Source of the DNA: Mariprofundus aestuarium
GTDB lineage: Bacteria > Pseudomonadota > Zetaproteobacteria > Mariprofundales > Mariprofundaceae
Assembly: GCF_002795805.1 (NCBI RefSeq)
Contig: NZ_CP018799.1
Span: 2,287,001-2,351,000, forward strand
DNA: 64,000 nucleotides
Reading direction: 5' to 3'
Every line of letters begins with the position of its first letter. Position 1 is the first letter of the stretch. The notes under the pieces are model-generated. The model did no database searches and was not told the origin of the DNA. It was given only the letters and a program-made list of their open reading frames with translations. The translations under genes and the position numbers were made by a program. This document shows positions 56,723 through 64,000 of this stretch, piece after piece.

Positions 56723-58565
56723 TAAAAAACCAACCTGGTTAAAAATGGGAATGAGCCTTTGGGTTCATGGAACAAAATTTAAAGTAATTGATTGTAGCAA
56801 TCCTAAAAATACTATTTTAGAGACGGAGCTAGGTAGTCGTTCGGCCCATAATGTTGTAGCACTGTTTTCATCCGGACATGTTAAATTAACAGATGCCAAG
56901 CAGAACGACACATTGCGCATTGCTGAATTATCAGTTTCAAGTGATGAGCTGGAACGGGCGAATGCTATTGCCAAAGATTTTGATAATTTACCCCATGAGT
57001 ATGGCAAACTTGGCCTCGCCATGGCTGATTTAGAGGCAAAGTATAAAGTGAACCGCTCTACACTAGCTCGCTGGAAGAGAGATTATCTGGCTGAAGGCGT
57101 GCCTGGCTTGTTTCGGCAATTTGAAAAAAAAGGTGGCCCAGGAAAAAAACGTTTAGACCCAACAACTGAAGCAATGATTCAGGCTGATATTAAAGAGCTT
57201 TATCTTGTCCGAACACCTAAAAGCATAGATGAAACAATTCGCCTTATTCGTAGCCATTTTGCCGCAGAAAACATTCGCCCTCCAAGCGTTGGAACTATCC
57301 GCAATCGAATAAGAGCTCTGTCGGAGAATGAGGTGCTAAAAGCGCAAAAGGGAAGTACTGTTGCTAGAGATCAATTACATGTTTCTCAGGATGAACACAG
57401 GGCATCTCGGCCACTGCAAGAAGTGCAAATTGATCACACCCCCATTGATCTTCAACTTTTATCAAGTGAGCTACGGCAACTAATTGGTAAGGCCCATATT
57501 ACGCTTATTCAAGATGTGTATAGCAGAGTTATTCTTGGGTTATATATTGGGTTAGAGCATCCATCGTTCCTTAGCGTCGCTAATGCGTTACGTGAGGCTA
57601 TCTTTACAAAAGAGAGTGTACTTGCGCAGTTTGAATTAAGTGATGATGCATGGCCGACATATGGTTTGATGGAAATGCTGCACAGTGATAATGCTGTTGA
57701 ATTTGATGGGCGACAAATGGATCACTTCTGTGCAGTGAATCGTGTAGAAAAACAATTCCGCCCAATTGGTCATAAAGAGTATGGCGGACATATAGAGAGT
57801 AGCATTAAAGCTGTTGTTAAGCACATACACTCACTACCCGGAACTACATTTTCTAATATTCGTGAGCGTGGGGATTATGATTCAGAAGGTAATGCTCAGA
57901 TCGATCTACAAGAGTTAAGAAGAATAATTTATCGCTGGGTAGTGAATAATTATAATCGCAAAGAGCGCGATGAATTGGGAGGTTTATCTCCATTACAAAT
58001 GTGGCAAAAGGCGTTGGATGAAGGCTGGCACCCAAGGATGCCAACCAGCTATGATGATTTTCGTTTCTCTCTTCTTCCTTATGAGGAAAGGCGGATTACC
58101 CGTCATGGCATTAGCCTTCTTGGTTTCAAATATAGTGCCCCATGCTTAAGGCATTGGAGGGCCAGGGAAAAGCCTCGCGAGAGAAAAAAATACCGTATTT
58201 ACTATGATCCGCTTGATATGCGTCGAGCAGACTTTGTCCATCCCGATGGTAGTGGCGTTAGTAAAATTGCATTGATAAGCCTATCCAGTGAGGGCCCGAT
58301 TTCCCTCGTAGAATTAAAATCGGCTAAAATAAGATCCTCACGTTACCCTGAGGCGACACCAGATTTGCACCTCGCTCATCAAGAGGAAAAAACCATACTT
58401 CAAGAGGCAGCCAAGAAAAATAAAAAAGCGCGTAAAATACTTGAGCAAAGAGCTGATTCAAAATCGCGTGCTCAGGCTGATGGTTCTCATAAAGGAAATG
58501 GATTTGGTTCTGGAATTGATTATTCACGATTGCCTGACTGGGCAAACACAGTTGATGAATCATGA
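56715..58565 (+). CDS. tnsB: TnsB-like DDE transposase
   Basis: 616 residues. N-terminal HTH domains (MADLEAKYKVNRSTLARWKRDYLAEG) bind the transposon ends. The DDE core has Asp in VQIDHTPIDLQLL, Asp in MLHSDNAVEFDG, and Glu in YGGHIESSIKAV. C-terminal Mu-type beta-barrel (LLGFKYSAPCL) and a basic tail (AAKKNKKARKILEQ) follow. It joins 3' ends to target DNA. Start codon overlaps the tnsA stop. Confidence 0.93.
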   Translation: MANKKPTWLKMGMSLWVHGTKFKVIDCSNPKNTILETELGSRSAHNVVALFSSGHVKLTDAKQNDTLRIAELSVSSDELERANAIAKDFDNLPHEYGKLGLAMADLEAKYKVNRSTLARWKRDYLAEGVPGLFRQFEKKGGPGKKRLDPTTEAMIQADIKELYLVRTPKSIDETIRLIRSHFAAENIRPPSVGTIRNRIRALSENEVLKAQKGSTVARDQLHVSQDEHRASRPLQEVQIDHTPIDLQLLSSELRQLIGKAHITLIQDVYSRVILGLYIGLEHPSFLSVANALREAIFTKESVLAQFELSDDAWPTYGLMEMLHSDNAVEFDGRQMDHFCAVNRVEKQFRPIGHKEYGGHIESSIKAVVKHIHSLPGTTFSNIRERGDYDSEGNAQIDLQELRRIIYRWVVNNYNRKERDELGGLSPLQMWQKALDEGWHPRMPTSYDDFRFSLLPYEERRITRHGISLLGFKYSAPCLRHWRAREKPRERKKYRIYYDPLDMRRADFVHPDGSGVSKIALISLSSEGPISLVELKSAKIRSSRYPEATPDLHLAHQEEKTILQEAAKKNKKARKILEQRADSKSRAQADGSHKGNGFGSGIDYSRLPDWANTVDES

Positions 58566-59368
58566 TTGAACATGATGGTCTGCTGCGGATACAACAGGTT
58601 CAGGAAGAAAGGTGGCAGCCTCATCCATATGCAGTCAGAGTGCTGGAAGAGCTTGAGCTTGTGTACCTGCAACCGAAAATTTCTGGGGCACCTATAGGCC
58701 GTTCTATCATCGGATGTTCTGGTGCAGGCAAGACGACAATTCTCAAGCATTTTGTCGAAGAACACCGGCTACATGAGAGCTCATGTCCTCCTCTTTTTAT
58801 TAACACCCCTCCAGGACCAAATCTAAATTCTTTACTAACCATGATTCTTGAAGAGGTAAATGATTTCAAACCGACTGCAAGAACCGCATCAGAAAAGCTG
58901 AATCGAACACTTCGTATTTTGGGTGAAATCAAGCCACCGATGATTATTTTTGATGAAGCCCAAAATCTGGCAGAAGGTACGGATAAACAGTCACGGAATT
59001 GTGTTAATGCTATTAAAACGATTAGTAATAACTTGGGGATTCCAACCATTATGGCAGGAACCGGCGCTTTGATTCCGGTGATTAATTATGACGACCAGTA
59101 TGTGCGACGCTGGCGACCGGTTAAGTTGGAAGTTTATCCAGAATGTCAGGAATTTGTTGATTTGGTTAATGCTCTGGTCGCTAATATTCCTCTGAAGAAA
59201 CAGGAAGGCTTTCTTGCCCCTACTGCCTATCAAAAACTCCATAAATACAGTCAAGGTGTAATTGGACTGCTTAAAGAGGTGTTGATCAATGCTACGGCTG
59301 AAGCAATACGAGATGGGTCTGAACGCCTGACTATTAAACACATTCGACCAATTATGGAAATTGATTGA
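58562..59368 (+). CDS. tnsC: TnsC/TniB-like AAA+ transposition regulator
   Basis: 268 residues with IIGCSGAGKTTILKHF (Walker A, ~residue 50), MIIFDEAQNLAEG (Walker B, ~residue 130) and MAGTGALIPVI sensor region. Known members form filaments on DNA and link target selection to the transposase. It is short compared with Tn7 TnsC (555), closer to TniB of Tn5053-type elements. Its ATG overlaps the tnsB stop. Confidence 0.92.
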   Translation: MIEHDGLLRIQQVQEERWQPHPYAVRVLEELELVYLQPKISGAPIGRSIIGCSGAGKTTILKHFVEEHRLHESSCPPLFINTPPGPNLNSLLTMILEEVNDFKPTARTASEKLNRTLRILGEIKPPMIIFDEAQNLAEGTDKQSRNCVNAIKTISNNLGIPTIMAGTGALIPVINYDDQYVRRWRPVKLEVYPECQEFVDLVNALVANIPLKKQEGFLAPTAYQKLHKYSQGVIGLLKEVLINATAEAIRDGSERLTIKHIRPIMEID

Positions 59369-59377
59369 TGTAACCTC

Positions 59378-60412
59378 ATGACTTTGGCTGTTCATCTTGC
59401 ACCGTTACCAGACGAACTGTTGAGCTCTTGGGTGCATCGCACATGTCATGCCAATGCCACTTCACTGTACTCTTTGCTGTGGCATCATGGTTTAAAGTGC
59501 CATGCACAAGTCGACTTGGATCAATGTAAAAACAGAAAACTTTTACTTTGGCTGGCCAGAGAATTAAAGCATCCAGAAGGGGTTCGTGGGGTTCGTGATA
59601 TGAGTCTCCTACCCGTTTTAGAAATAGAAAAAGGATTTCCGCACCGGAGTTGGATTCGTGGTATCGACAGGCGGGCTTTTAAATGGAGAGCTTTTCGATA
59701 CTGCCCTGTATGTTTATCGGAAGATGAACGCCCCTATTTTCGCCAGCATTGGCGATTGGATTGGTACGAAGTTTGCCACCATCATCAAATGCAAATGTTC
59801 AATGCGTGTCCTTTTTGTGGACATCCGCTGATTTTGCACCGTGTGCGATGGCACAGACCACATCTTGCTCATTGCTACTCATGTTATGCTGATTTGAGAA
59901 ACACACCGAACATGGCCGCCATACTTGATCTAAGCTCGATGAAAGCTATAGAGGGTCTAATTCTGATAATTAATCATCACGATAAAAAAACGTATGCGGC
60001 GGTTCATTTTGTTGAAGCATTTCTTGACCAGTGGATTCGCCTAGAAGGTATAGATTCATTTGCGGCAGAAATGGATAAATTTGGATATACATTAAATGAT
60101 GACGCCTACAAACGGCTTCCTTTGCTCATGAGAGCAGTTACTGCGTATCGCTTATGGCATGAAAAACGAAAGTTGCTAAAGAGCTTGTCCACTGCAAATC
60201 AAAATTATTTTAATCTTGCCGTTCGAAGTTTCGGATGTCCCAAGCCAATGGAGCCTTTTTTTAAGGCACTACATCATCCCATTGAGATAAATAAAGGGAT
60301 TATACTGTGCGCCATCCAGGAGATTGAGGCGACTGGCAGAGAAGCAACCGTTAAAAGGATAAGCAAGAAGCTCGGCTGCTCTCCAGGTCGTATTGATGAT
60401 TGGCTTTCATGA
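59378..60412 (+). CDS. tniQ: TniQ-family target-selection protein
   Basis: 344 residues. The N-terminal TniQ domain has PLPDELLSSWVHRTCHAN; zinc-finger cysteines/histidines lie in YCPVCLSEDE, VCHHHQMQMFNACPFCGHPL and AHCYSCYADLR. The C-terminus has a helical region with an HTH (TVKRISKKLGCSPGRIDDW). TniQ/TnsD proteins read the target site. Its length is between TniQ (~400) and a short type; target not determinable. Confidence 0.9.
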   Translation: MTLAVHLAPLPDELLSSWVHRTCHANATSLYSLLWHHGLKCHAQVDLDQCKNRKLLLWLARELKHPEGVRGVRDMSLLPVLEIEKGFPHRSWIRGIDRRAFKWRAFRYCPVCLSEDERPYFRQHWRLDWYEVCHHHQMQMFNACPFCGHPLILHRVRWHRPHLAHCYSCYADLRNTPNMAAILDLSSMKAIEGLILIINHHDKKTYAAVHFVEAFLDQWIRLEGIDSFAAEMDKFGYTLNDDAYKRLPLLMRAVTAYRLWHEKRKLLKSLSTANQNYFNLAVRSFGCPKPMEPFFKALHHPIEINKGIILCAIQEIEATGREATVKRISKKLGCSPGRIDDWLS

Positions 60413-60498
60413 ATACTGAAAAGGTAATGTGCGAAATACACCCCAGAATAATTTCAAAATGGTTTTGCCATGCTTATTAATTGTTTGATGGTTCAGAT

Positions 60499-60504
60499 TA
60501 TAAT
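60499..60504 (+). promoter_or_regulatory. Possible -10 of the GTPase-system operon
   Basis: A perfect TATAAT lies ~40 bp before the first GTPase-system gene in the 130-bp gap after tniQ. No convincing -35 is spaced correctly. It suggests a separate promoter for the cargo operon. Confidence 0.35.
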
Positions 60505-60542
60505 ATATAGTTTATCTTTAGCAGAACAACATGGGGTATATT

Positions 60543-61805
60543 ATGGCTTATCCAATTCTTCAAGCATTTCTCGATAATCAATTCATCAAAACTGATGACC
60601 CTGAGCATATTGGATACTTAAAGAAGTCCTCGACAGCAGTTCTACGACAGTTGCAGCAAAAAAAGAATAGGCCCAAGGTAATTACCTACACATTAGCTGC
60701 TCTCGACCCCACCATTTCTGACGATGAACCTATCGTTGGTGATGTCGAAACTTTGATCATAAAAAATTGGCCTGCTTTTAGAAATAGTGTGGTTAAAACT
60801 AAAGATACCCCCATTGCCTATGTCCGAGCAGTTATCCTCGAAGCATTAAGTAAACTTAGCCATGATGAAGAGATGGCAGCCATTATTTGGCATACAGGCA
60901 GAAATATAATCAGCTATTACAAATTGGCGGGACAGAAAGAGGTGTTGGTCAGTTTTTTGCTGGATATTGGAAATAGAGTAGAAGAAACCGCCCGTAGTAA
61001 TTGGGGTGCCCATGAGAGTATTCAATCCGTGGATATCAAATCAACTCTTCCGACAGTAAAATCTGTAACTGTGAACAAAGACTCATTAGAAAAGCACTTA
61101 ATGGCAGCATCTGCTCAAGCAAGTGTTGGTGGAGAAAATCCACAGTGGGCAAGCAATAATGCAGCTATCTGGCCCACTTTTTTCTCGGAGAGAGCTGCAG
61201 AGGGTATTTCTAAAGGGATAAATGCAGCCCTGTCCATACAAAACGAATCAATTGCATCAATTTCTAGCTCTATTCAAACTACTCTTGAAGTAAACTTAGA
61301 ACAAATGTCCTCTTCCATATTGAAAAGTTCCCTTTCTCTTAATAAACGTAGTGATTTACTATGGTGGAAGCAGGCGCTCTACTCACAAAGGTTAGACTCT
61401 AGTTATCGTAGCTTAGCCCCGCTTTCTATGAGCACTGCAATGGCTATTGACTTGGCTGATAATGTTCCCCCAATTCATCCAAAAAGTGTTGATTTTTTCC
61501 TTAAAGAGACATTGCGAGATGTGCTCGGCGAAAAACTAGAACAAAAAGTTTCTTTAGCTGAGTTGTTGGGGAAACTGCAATCCTTTTCTGAAAGTGAAAA
61601 ATTGTTATTAGAAGGTTTCTGTGATGCAGGAGAAAGCCGAAAACCTTTTGGTGTTAGCTTGGCAAGTCTCCTAAAGGGGGCAACAAGCTCTGATGAATTT
61701 TTCAAATATACTGGCATAGATAAGAATGCAGAAATCTCTTTAGCCGATTTCACCGTGTGGCTATTTCATGATCTCGAAGCAAATGCTCTTGCTCAGGCAA
61801 AATAA
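60543..61805 (+). CDS. All-helical GTPase-associated system (GASH-like) protein
   Basis: 420 residues, nearly all helical. The C-terminal half (DLLWWKQALYSQRLDSSYRSLAP, MSTAMAIDLADNVPPIHPKSVDFFLKETL) matches my memory of the GTPase-associated system all-helical protein family. The N-terminal half carries YPILQAFLDN and a Ser/Thr-rich linker. GGGG precedes the ATG by six bases. Known only by comparative genomics; it is thought to be an adaptor or regulator with neighbouring GTPases. Confidence 0.72.
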   Translation: MAYPILQAFLDNQFIKTDDPEHIGYLKKSSTAVLRQLQQKKNRPKVITYTLAALDPTISDDEPIVGDVETLIIKNWPAFRNSVVKTKDTPIAYVRAVILEALSKLSHDEEMAAIIWHTGRNIISYYKLAGQKEVLVSFLLDIGNRVEETARSNWGAHESIQSVDIKSTLPTVKSVTVNKDSLEKHLMAASAQASVGGENPQWASNNAAIWPTFFSERAAEGISKGINAALSIQNESIASISSSIQTTLEVNLEQMSSSILKSSLSLNKRSDLLWWKQALYSQRLDSSYRSLAPLSMSTAMAIDLADNVPPIHPKSVDFFLKETLRDVLGEKLEQKVSLAELLGKLQSFSESEKLLLEGFCDAGESRKPFGVSLASLLKGATSSDEFFKYTGIDKNAEISLADFTVWLFHDLEANALAQAK

Positions 61806-61810
61806 AAAAG

Positions 61811-62791
61811 ATGAGACAAAAATGCAGTAAACCAAATTGCTCTGCTCCTAGAGGTATGTGTATTGAGCATGGTAACAATGATCACCCAATGTGTGAGCAT
61901 TGGAGTGGGCCTCAGTCGAATCAAGTAGTTGCTGAACAAAAGAAATCTAACAACAAAACACAGCAACTACCTTGGACAGGAGAGCCTTTTCAACCAGCTG
62001 ATATTGCGATTGTCAGCCAACGATCTACCCCTTTGATTATAGGTATGGTTGGGAGTCCTGATGCAGGAAAAACATCCTACCTTGGTATGCTTTATACCCT
62101 TCTTTTTAATGGCATCAAATTAGAGCGTTGGTCATTCGCTGGTAGCTGTACACTTGCTGCATGGGAAACGCTGGCCCAATGCTTGCAAATAAAACCTGGT
62201 GGCCTTGTTAAGTTTGCTCCTCCAACACCATCTAACCCTGACTATTACAGTCTATTCCATCTATCTCTAAAAAAAGGAAAGCTGTTCAGAGATGTGCTTT
62301 TTGCAGACTCTTCAGGAGAAGTGTTCAATCTCTGGTCTGAGAACACCCAAGATTCGAATGCAGGGAATGCTCGCTGGATCTATGAAAAATCTAGTGCTTT
62401 TGTTTTTATGGTCGATTGCGTGGCTTTAATAGAGAAAAGGGGGGCTGCAAAGAGTGAAATCATTCAAATGGCTGAACAACTAGCAGCTAACTTGAAGGGA
62501 CGCCCAGTAGCTGTGGTTTGGTCCAAAGCTGATAGAATCTATGAAGTCCGAGAGAATATTAAAAGTGCTCTAGATGAAGATTTAACTCTGATCTTTGGTA
62601 ACTCAAAAGTTTTCGAAGTTAGTAATTTCTCTAAGTCTGATCCCGACACCCTATGCCACAAAAACAACCTTGAAGTTACTGAATACTTGTTGGAGGAATT
62701 AAACAAGCCAAGGGCCATTAATTTGATACCGCAAATTGAAAGTTCAGGTGATTTGTTTTTTAACTATAGAGGTTCTTATGTCAGTGAATGA
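61811..62791 (+). CDS. P-loop GTPase with Cys-rich N-terminus
   Basis: 326 residues. The N-terminal 30 residues hold Cys/His pairs (KCSKPNCSAPRGMCIEHG, PMCEHW), possibly a zinc site. Then a TRAFAC-like GTPase core: GMVGSPDAGKTSYLG (G1), FADSSGEV (G3) and VWSKADRI (G4, S-K-x-D). Likely a GTP switch of the conflict system. Starts 5 bp after the GASH-like gene; ribosome-binding sequence weak. Confidence 0.78.
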   Translation: MRQKCSKPNCSAPRGMCIEHGNNDHPMCEHWSGPQSNQVVAEQKKSNNKTQQLPWTGEPFQPADIAIVSQRSTPLIIGMVGSPDAGKTSYLGMLYTLLFNGIKLERWSFAGSCTLAAWETLAQCLQIKPGGLVKFAPPTPSNPDYYSLFHLSLKKGKLFRDVLFADSSGEVFNLWSENTQDSNAGNARWIYEKSSAFVFMVDCVALIEKRGAAKSEIIQMAEQLAANLKGRPVAVVWSKADRIYEVRENIKSALDEDLTLIFGNSKVFEVSNFSKSDPDTLCHKNNLEVTEYLLEELNKPRAINLIPQIESSGDLFFNYRGSYVSE

Positions 62792-63608
62792 TTCAATACT
62801 AATCATTGGTCACCCAAGTTCTGGAAAAACCACTTTTATTGCTCAGTTTCTCACTAGGGTTAAGAAAAGGAAAAGCAGCATAAGCCTTATCAAAGCCCCT
62901 GAGAACATAAAAGCTGTTGCAGATGCGGTAAAAAAACTTTCTAACGGAGAAGCGCCAACAGCAACCCCAGCAGGTGAAAATGAAGAACTAGTTTTATCCA
63001 TCCAGGTCGGTGAGAAAAGCATCGACTTAGTTTGCCCTGATTATGGGGGTGAACAGGTCAGTGACATGACTGAATTGATGACCATTGATGATCATTGGAA
63101 AAAACTACTGAATAACAGTGACCGATGGGTATTATTCATTCGTGCTCATACCATTATGCCTAGGTATGACTTAAGTAGAAATAGTTATGAAAAAATAGAT
63201 AACGAAAAACATACATCCTTAAGAAGCCCCGGATTATCTGAACAAAGCAAGTTTATTGAATTGCTTCAATCAATGCTGCATATTAAAAATATAGGTCTGA
63301 AGCATCCAATTTCCATGCCTACAATATCAATTGTTCTTACATGTTGGGATGAGTTAGAAACAAATGAAACCCCTGCCCAGGTTTTGCAAGACAAACTACC
63401 CATGCTGCTCCATTTTGTTGAAACTGTATGGGAAAAGGATTCTTTTGAGATATTTGGGCTATCAGCACAAGAGTTTCCATTGAATACAATTGAAGCAAAA
63501 GACAAATATCTGGATGATCTACCTGAAAGCTTTGGTTACGTGGTAGATCAGAATGGAGCAAAGGATAAAGATATCACCAAACTTGTTGCGGCCACCCTTA
63601 ACCTCTAA
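62778..63608 (+). CDS. Second P-loop GTPase (double-GTPase type)
   Basis: 276 residues, start ATG of MSVNDSILII with AGAGG five bases upstream, overlapping the previous gene by 14 bp. G1 is ILIIGHPSSGKTTFIAQFL, G3 is VCPDYGGEQV, the G4 position reads LTCWDEL (NKxD replaced), and GLSAQE fits G5. Cytosolic. A pair of distinct GTPases in one operon is typical of the predicted double-GTPase conflict systems. Confidence 0.78.
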   Translation: MSVNDSILIIGHPSSGKTTFIAQFLTRVKKRKSSISLIKAPENIKAVADAVKKLSNGEAPTATPAGENEELVLSIQVGEKSIDLVCPDYGGEQVSDMTELMTIDDHWKKLLNNSDRWVLFIRAHTIMPRYDLSRNSYEKIDNEKHTSLRSPGLSEQSKFIELLQSMLHIKNIGLKHPISMPTISIVLTCWDELETNETPAQVLQDKLPMLLHFVETVWEKDSFEIFGLSAQEFPLNTIEAKDKYLDDLPESFGYVVDQNGAKDKDITKLVAATLNL

Positions 63609-64000
63609 TGATCATTCATCAGGCAATCTATGGGGATAAGTCAGGAGCTTATGCCCTACTTAAAACAAGCTTAACGGATACCGCCGCTGCAAAGCGAATA
63701 TGCAATGTTACCGATTTGTTAGATCGACCTTCAAATGGGCATTTAGCTCAACCTGTGTTTCGAGGGTTCAGTTTTGATAACCTTTATATTTTTGTTAAAT
63801 CATTTCCAGATAACGACCCCACTGTTAGGAACGGTCGAGTATTATCACATACATTAATTGTTAGCCAAGATGATCTACACCGACTAAATGATTTAGAAAA
63901 ACTGTTTTCTCATTTCATGCCCGAATTAGATAAAGCCTTTGAACCAATGCCCATAGAAATTGATGATGCCCCCCCCAATAGGATTAAAACTATTGATCAT
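63608..64000 (+). CDS. GTPase-associated protein 1 (GAP1)-like, N-terminal part
   Basis: 131 codons run off the window end. The start overlaps the previous stop (TAATG). The pattern IHQAIYGDKSGAYALL, RGFSFDNLYIFVKSFPDND and NGRVLSHTLIVSQDDL matches the N-terminal domain of GTPase-associated protein 1, as found next to GASH proteins and double GTPases. The full protein is probably several hundred residues longer. Confidence 0.7.
   Translation, partial: MIIHQAIYGDKSGAYALLKTSLTDTAAAKRICNVTDLLDRPSNGHLAQPVFRGFSFDNLYIFVKSFPDNDPTVRNGRVLSHTLIVSQDDLHRLNDLEKLFSHFMPELDKAFEPMPIEIDDAPPNRIKTIDH

Larger units (their letters stand above)
55891..64000 (+). mobile_element. Tn7-like transposon (one end and part of the cargo; runs off the window)
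   Basis: Contains tnsA, tnsB, tnsC and tniQ in canonical order, then a GTPase-system operon as cargo. The left boundary is not fixed: TGT triplets at 55,891, 55,934 and 55,938 are candidates for the terminal TGT of Tn7-type ends. AT-rich compared with the genes to its left. The other end is outside the window. Confidence 0.8.

Noticed and set aside
55891-64000. A CRISPR-associated transposon
   Set aside because: No Cas genes, repeat-spacer array or guide RNA are visible in the part seen; the rest is outside the window.

Overview
The window looks like the chromosome of a Gram-negative proteobacterium. It carries LPS transport (lptE), RseC- and DegP-type envelope-stress genes, an RpoH-type sigma factor, an OmpA-domain protein, RNase R, ligA, leuS-lptE-holA-bioA and nadB-acylphosphatase-hemH. 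An iron-oxidising Zetaproteobacterium (Mariprofundus-like) would fit the gene mix and protein style, but that is inference; no rRNA or marker in the window settles it. The core genome has ordinary codon use and tight operons. Two AT-richer blocks stand out as acquired DNA.

Layout. 1-2.1 kb: a membrane-anchored Mrr-type nuclease-like protein, a discoidin-like protein and a hypothetical. 2.2-7.1 kb: leuCD, a divergent LysR-type regulator, dcd, metF, and the 5' part of a bile acid:Na+ symporter family (BASS) transporter gene. 7.1-24.35 kb: a 17.2-kb integrative and mobilizable element that has cut this transporter gene in two; its 3' part resumes at 24,349. The element has 18-bp perfect terminal inverted repeats, a large serine recombinase at the right end, a MobF relaxase, a type IV coupling protein and a ribbon-helix-helix accessory protein, but no mating-pore genes. 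Its cargo is a toxin-antitoxin-SecB-like chaperone module, a complete type I restriction-modification system, and a full-length diverged copy of the transporter gene that the insertion destroyed.

24.9-56 kb: core genes. A REC-PAS-HD-GYP regulator, citrate synthase, XerD, and RNase R flanked by two tRNA-Leu genes with look-alike tails. Two diguanylate cyclases, then a DUF190-Crp/Fnr pair with a CRP-like site upstream. A radical-SAM-bioA-holA-lptE-leuS run, rpoH, ligA-tlpA-glutaredoxin-like-degP, rseC diverging from nadB-acyP-hemH, two more tRNAs, several small proteins and an OmpA-domain protein.

55.9-64 kb (runs off the end): one end of a Tn7-like transposon. It has tnsA, tnsB, tnsC and tniQ in order, overlapping or closely spaced. 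Next comes a four-gene cargo operon: an all-helical GASH-like protein, a Cys-rich-headed GTPase, a second P-loop GTPase of the double-GTPase type, and the N-terminus of a GTPase-associated protein 1 (GAP1)-like protein. By resemblance this is a GTPase-associated conflict (putative defence) system carried by a targeting transposon.

The two most notable points are the self-compensating element, which inserts into a transporter gene and brings its own replacement, and the Tn7-like transposon with the multi-gene GTPase system.
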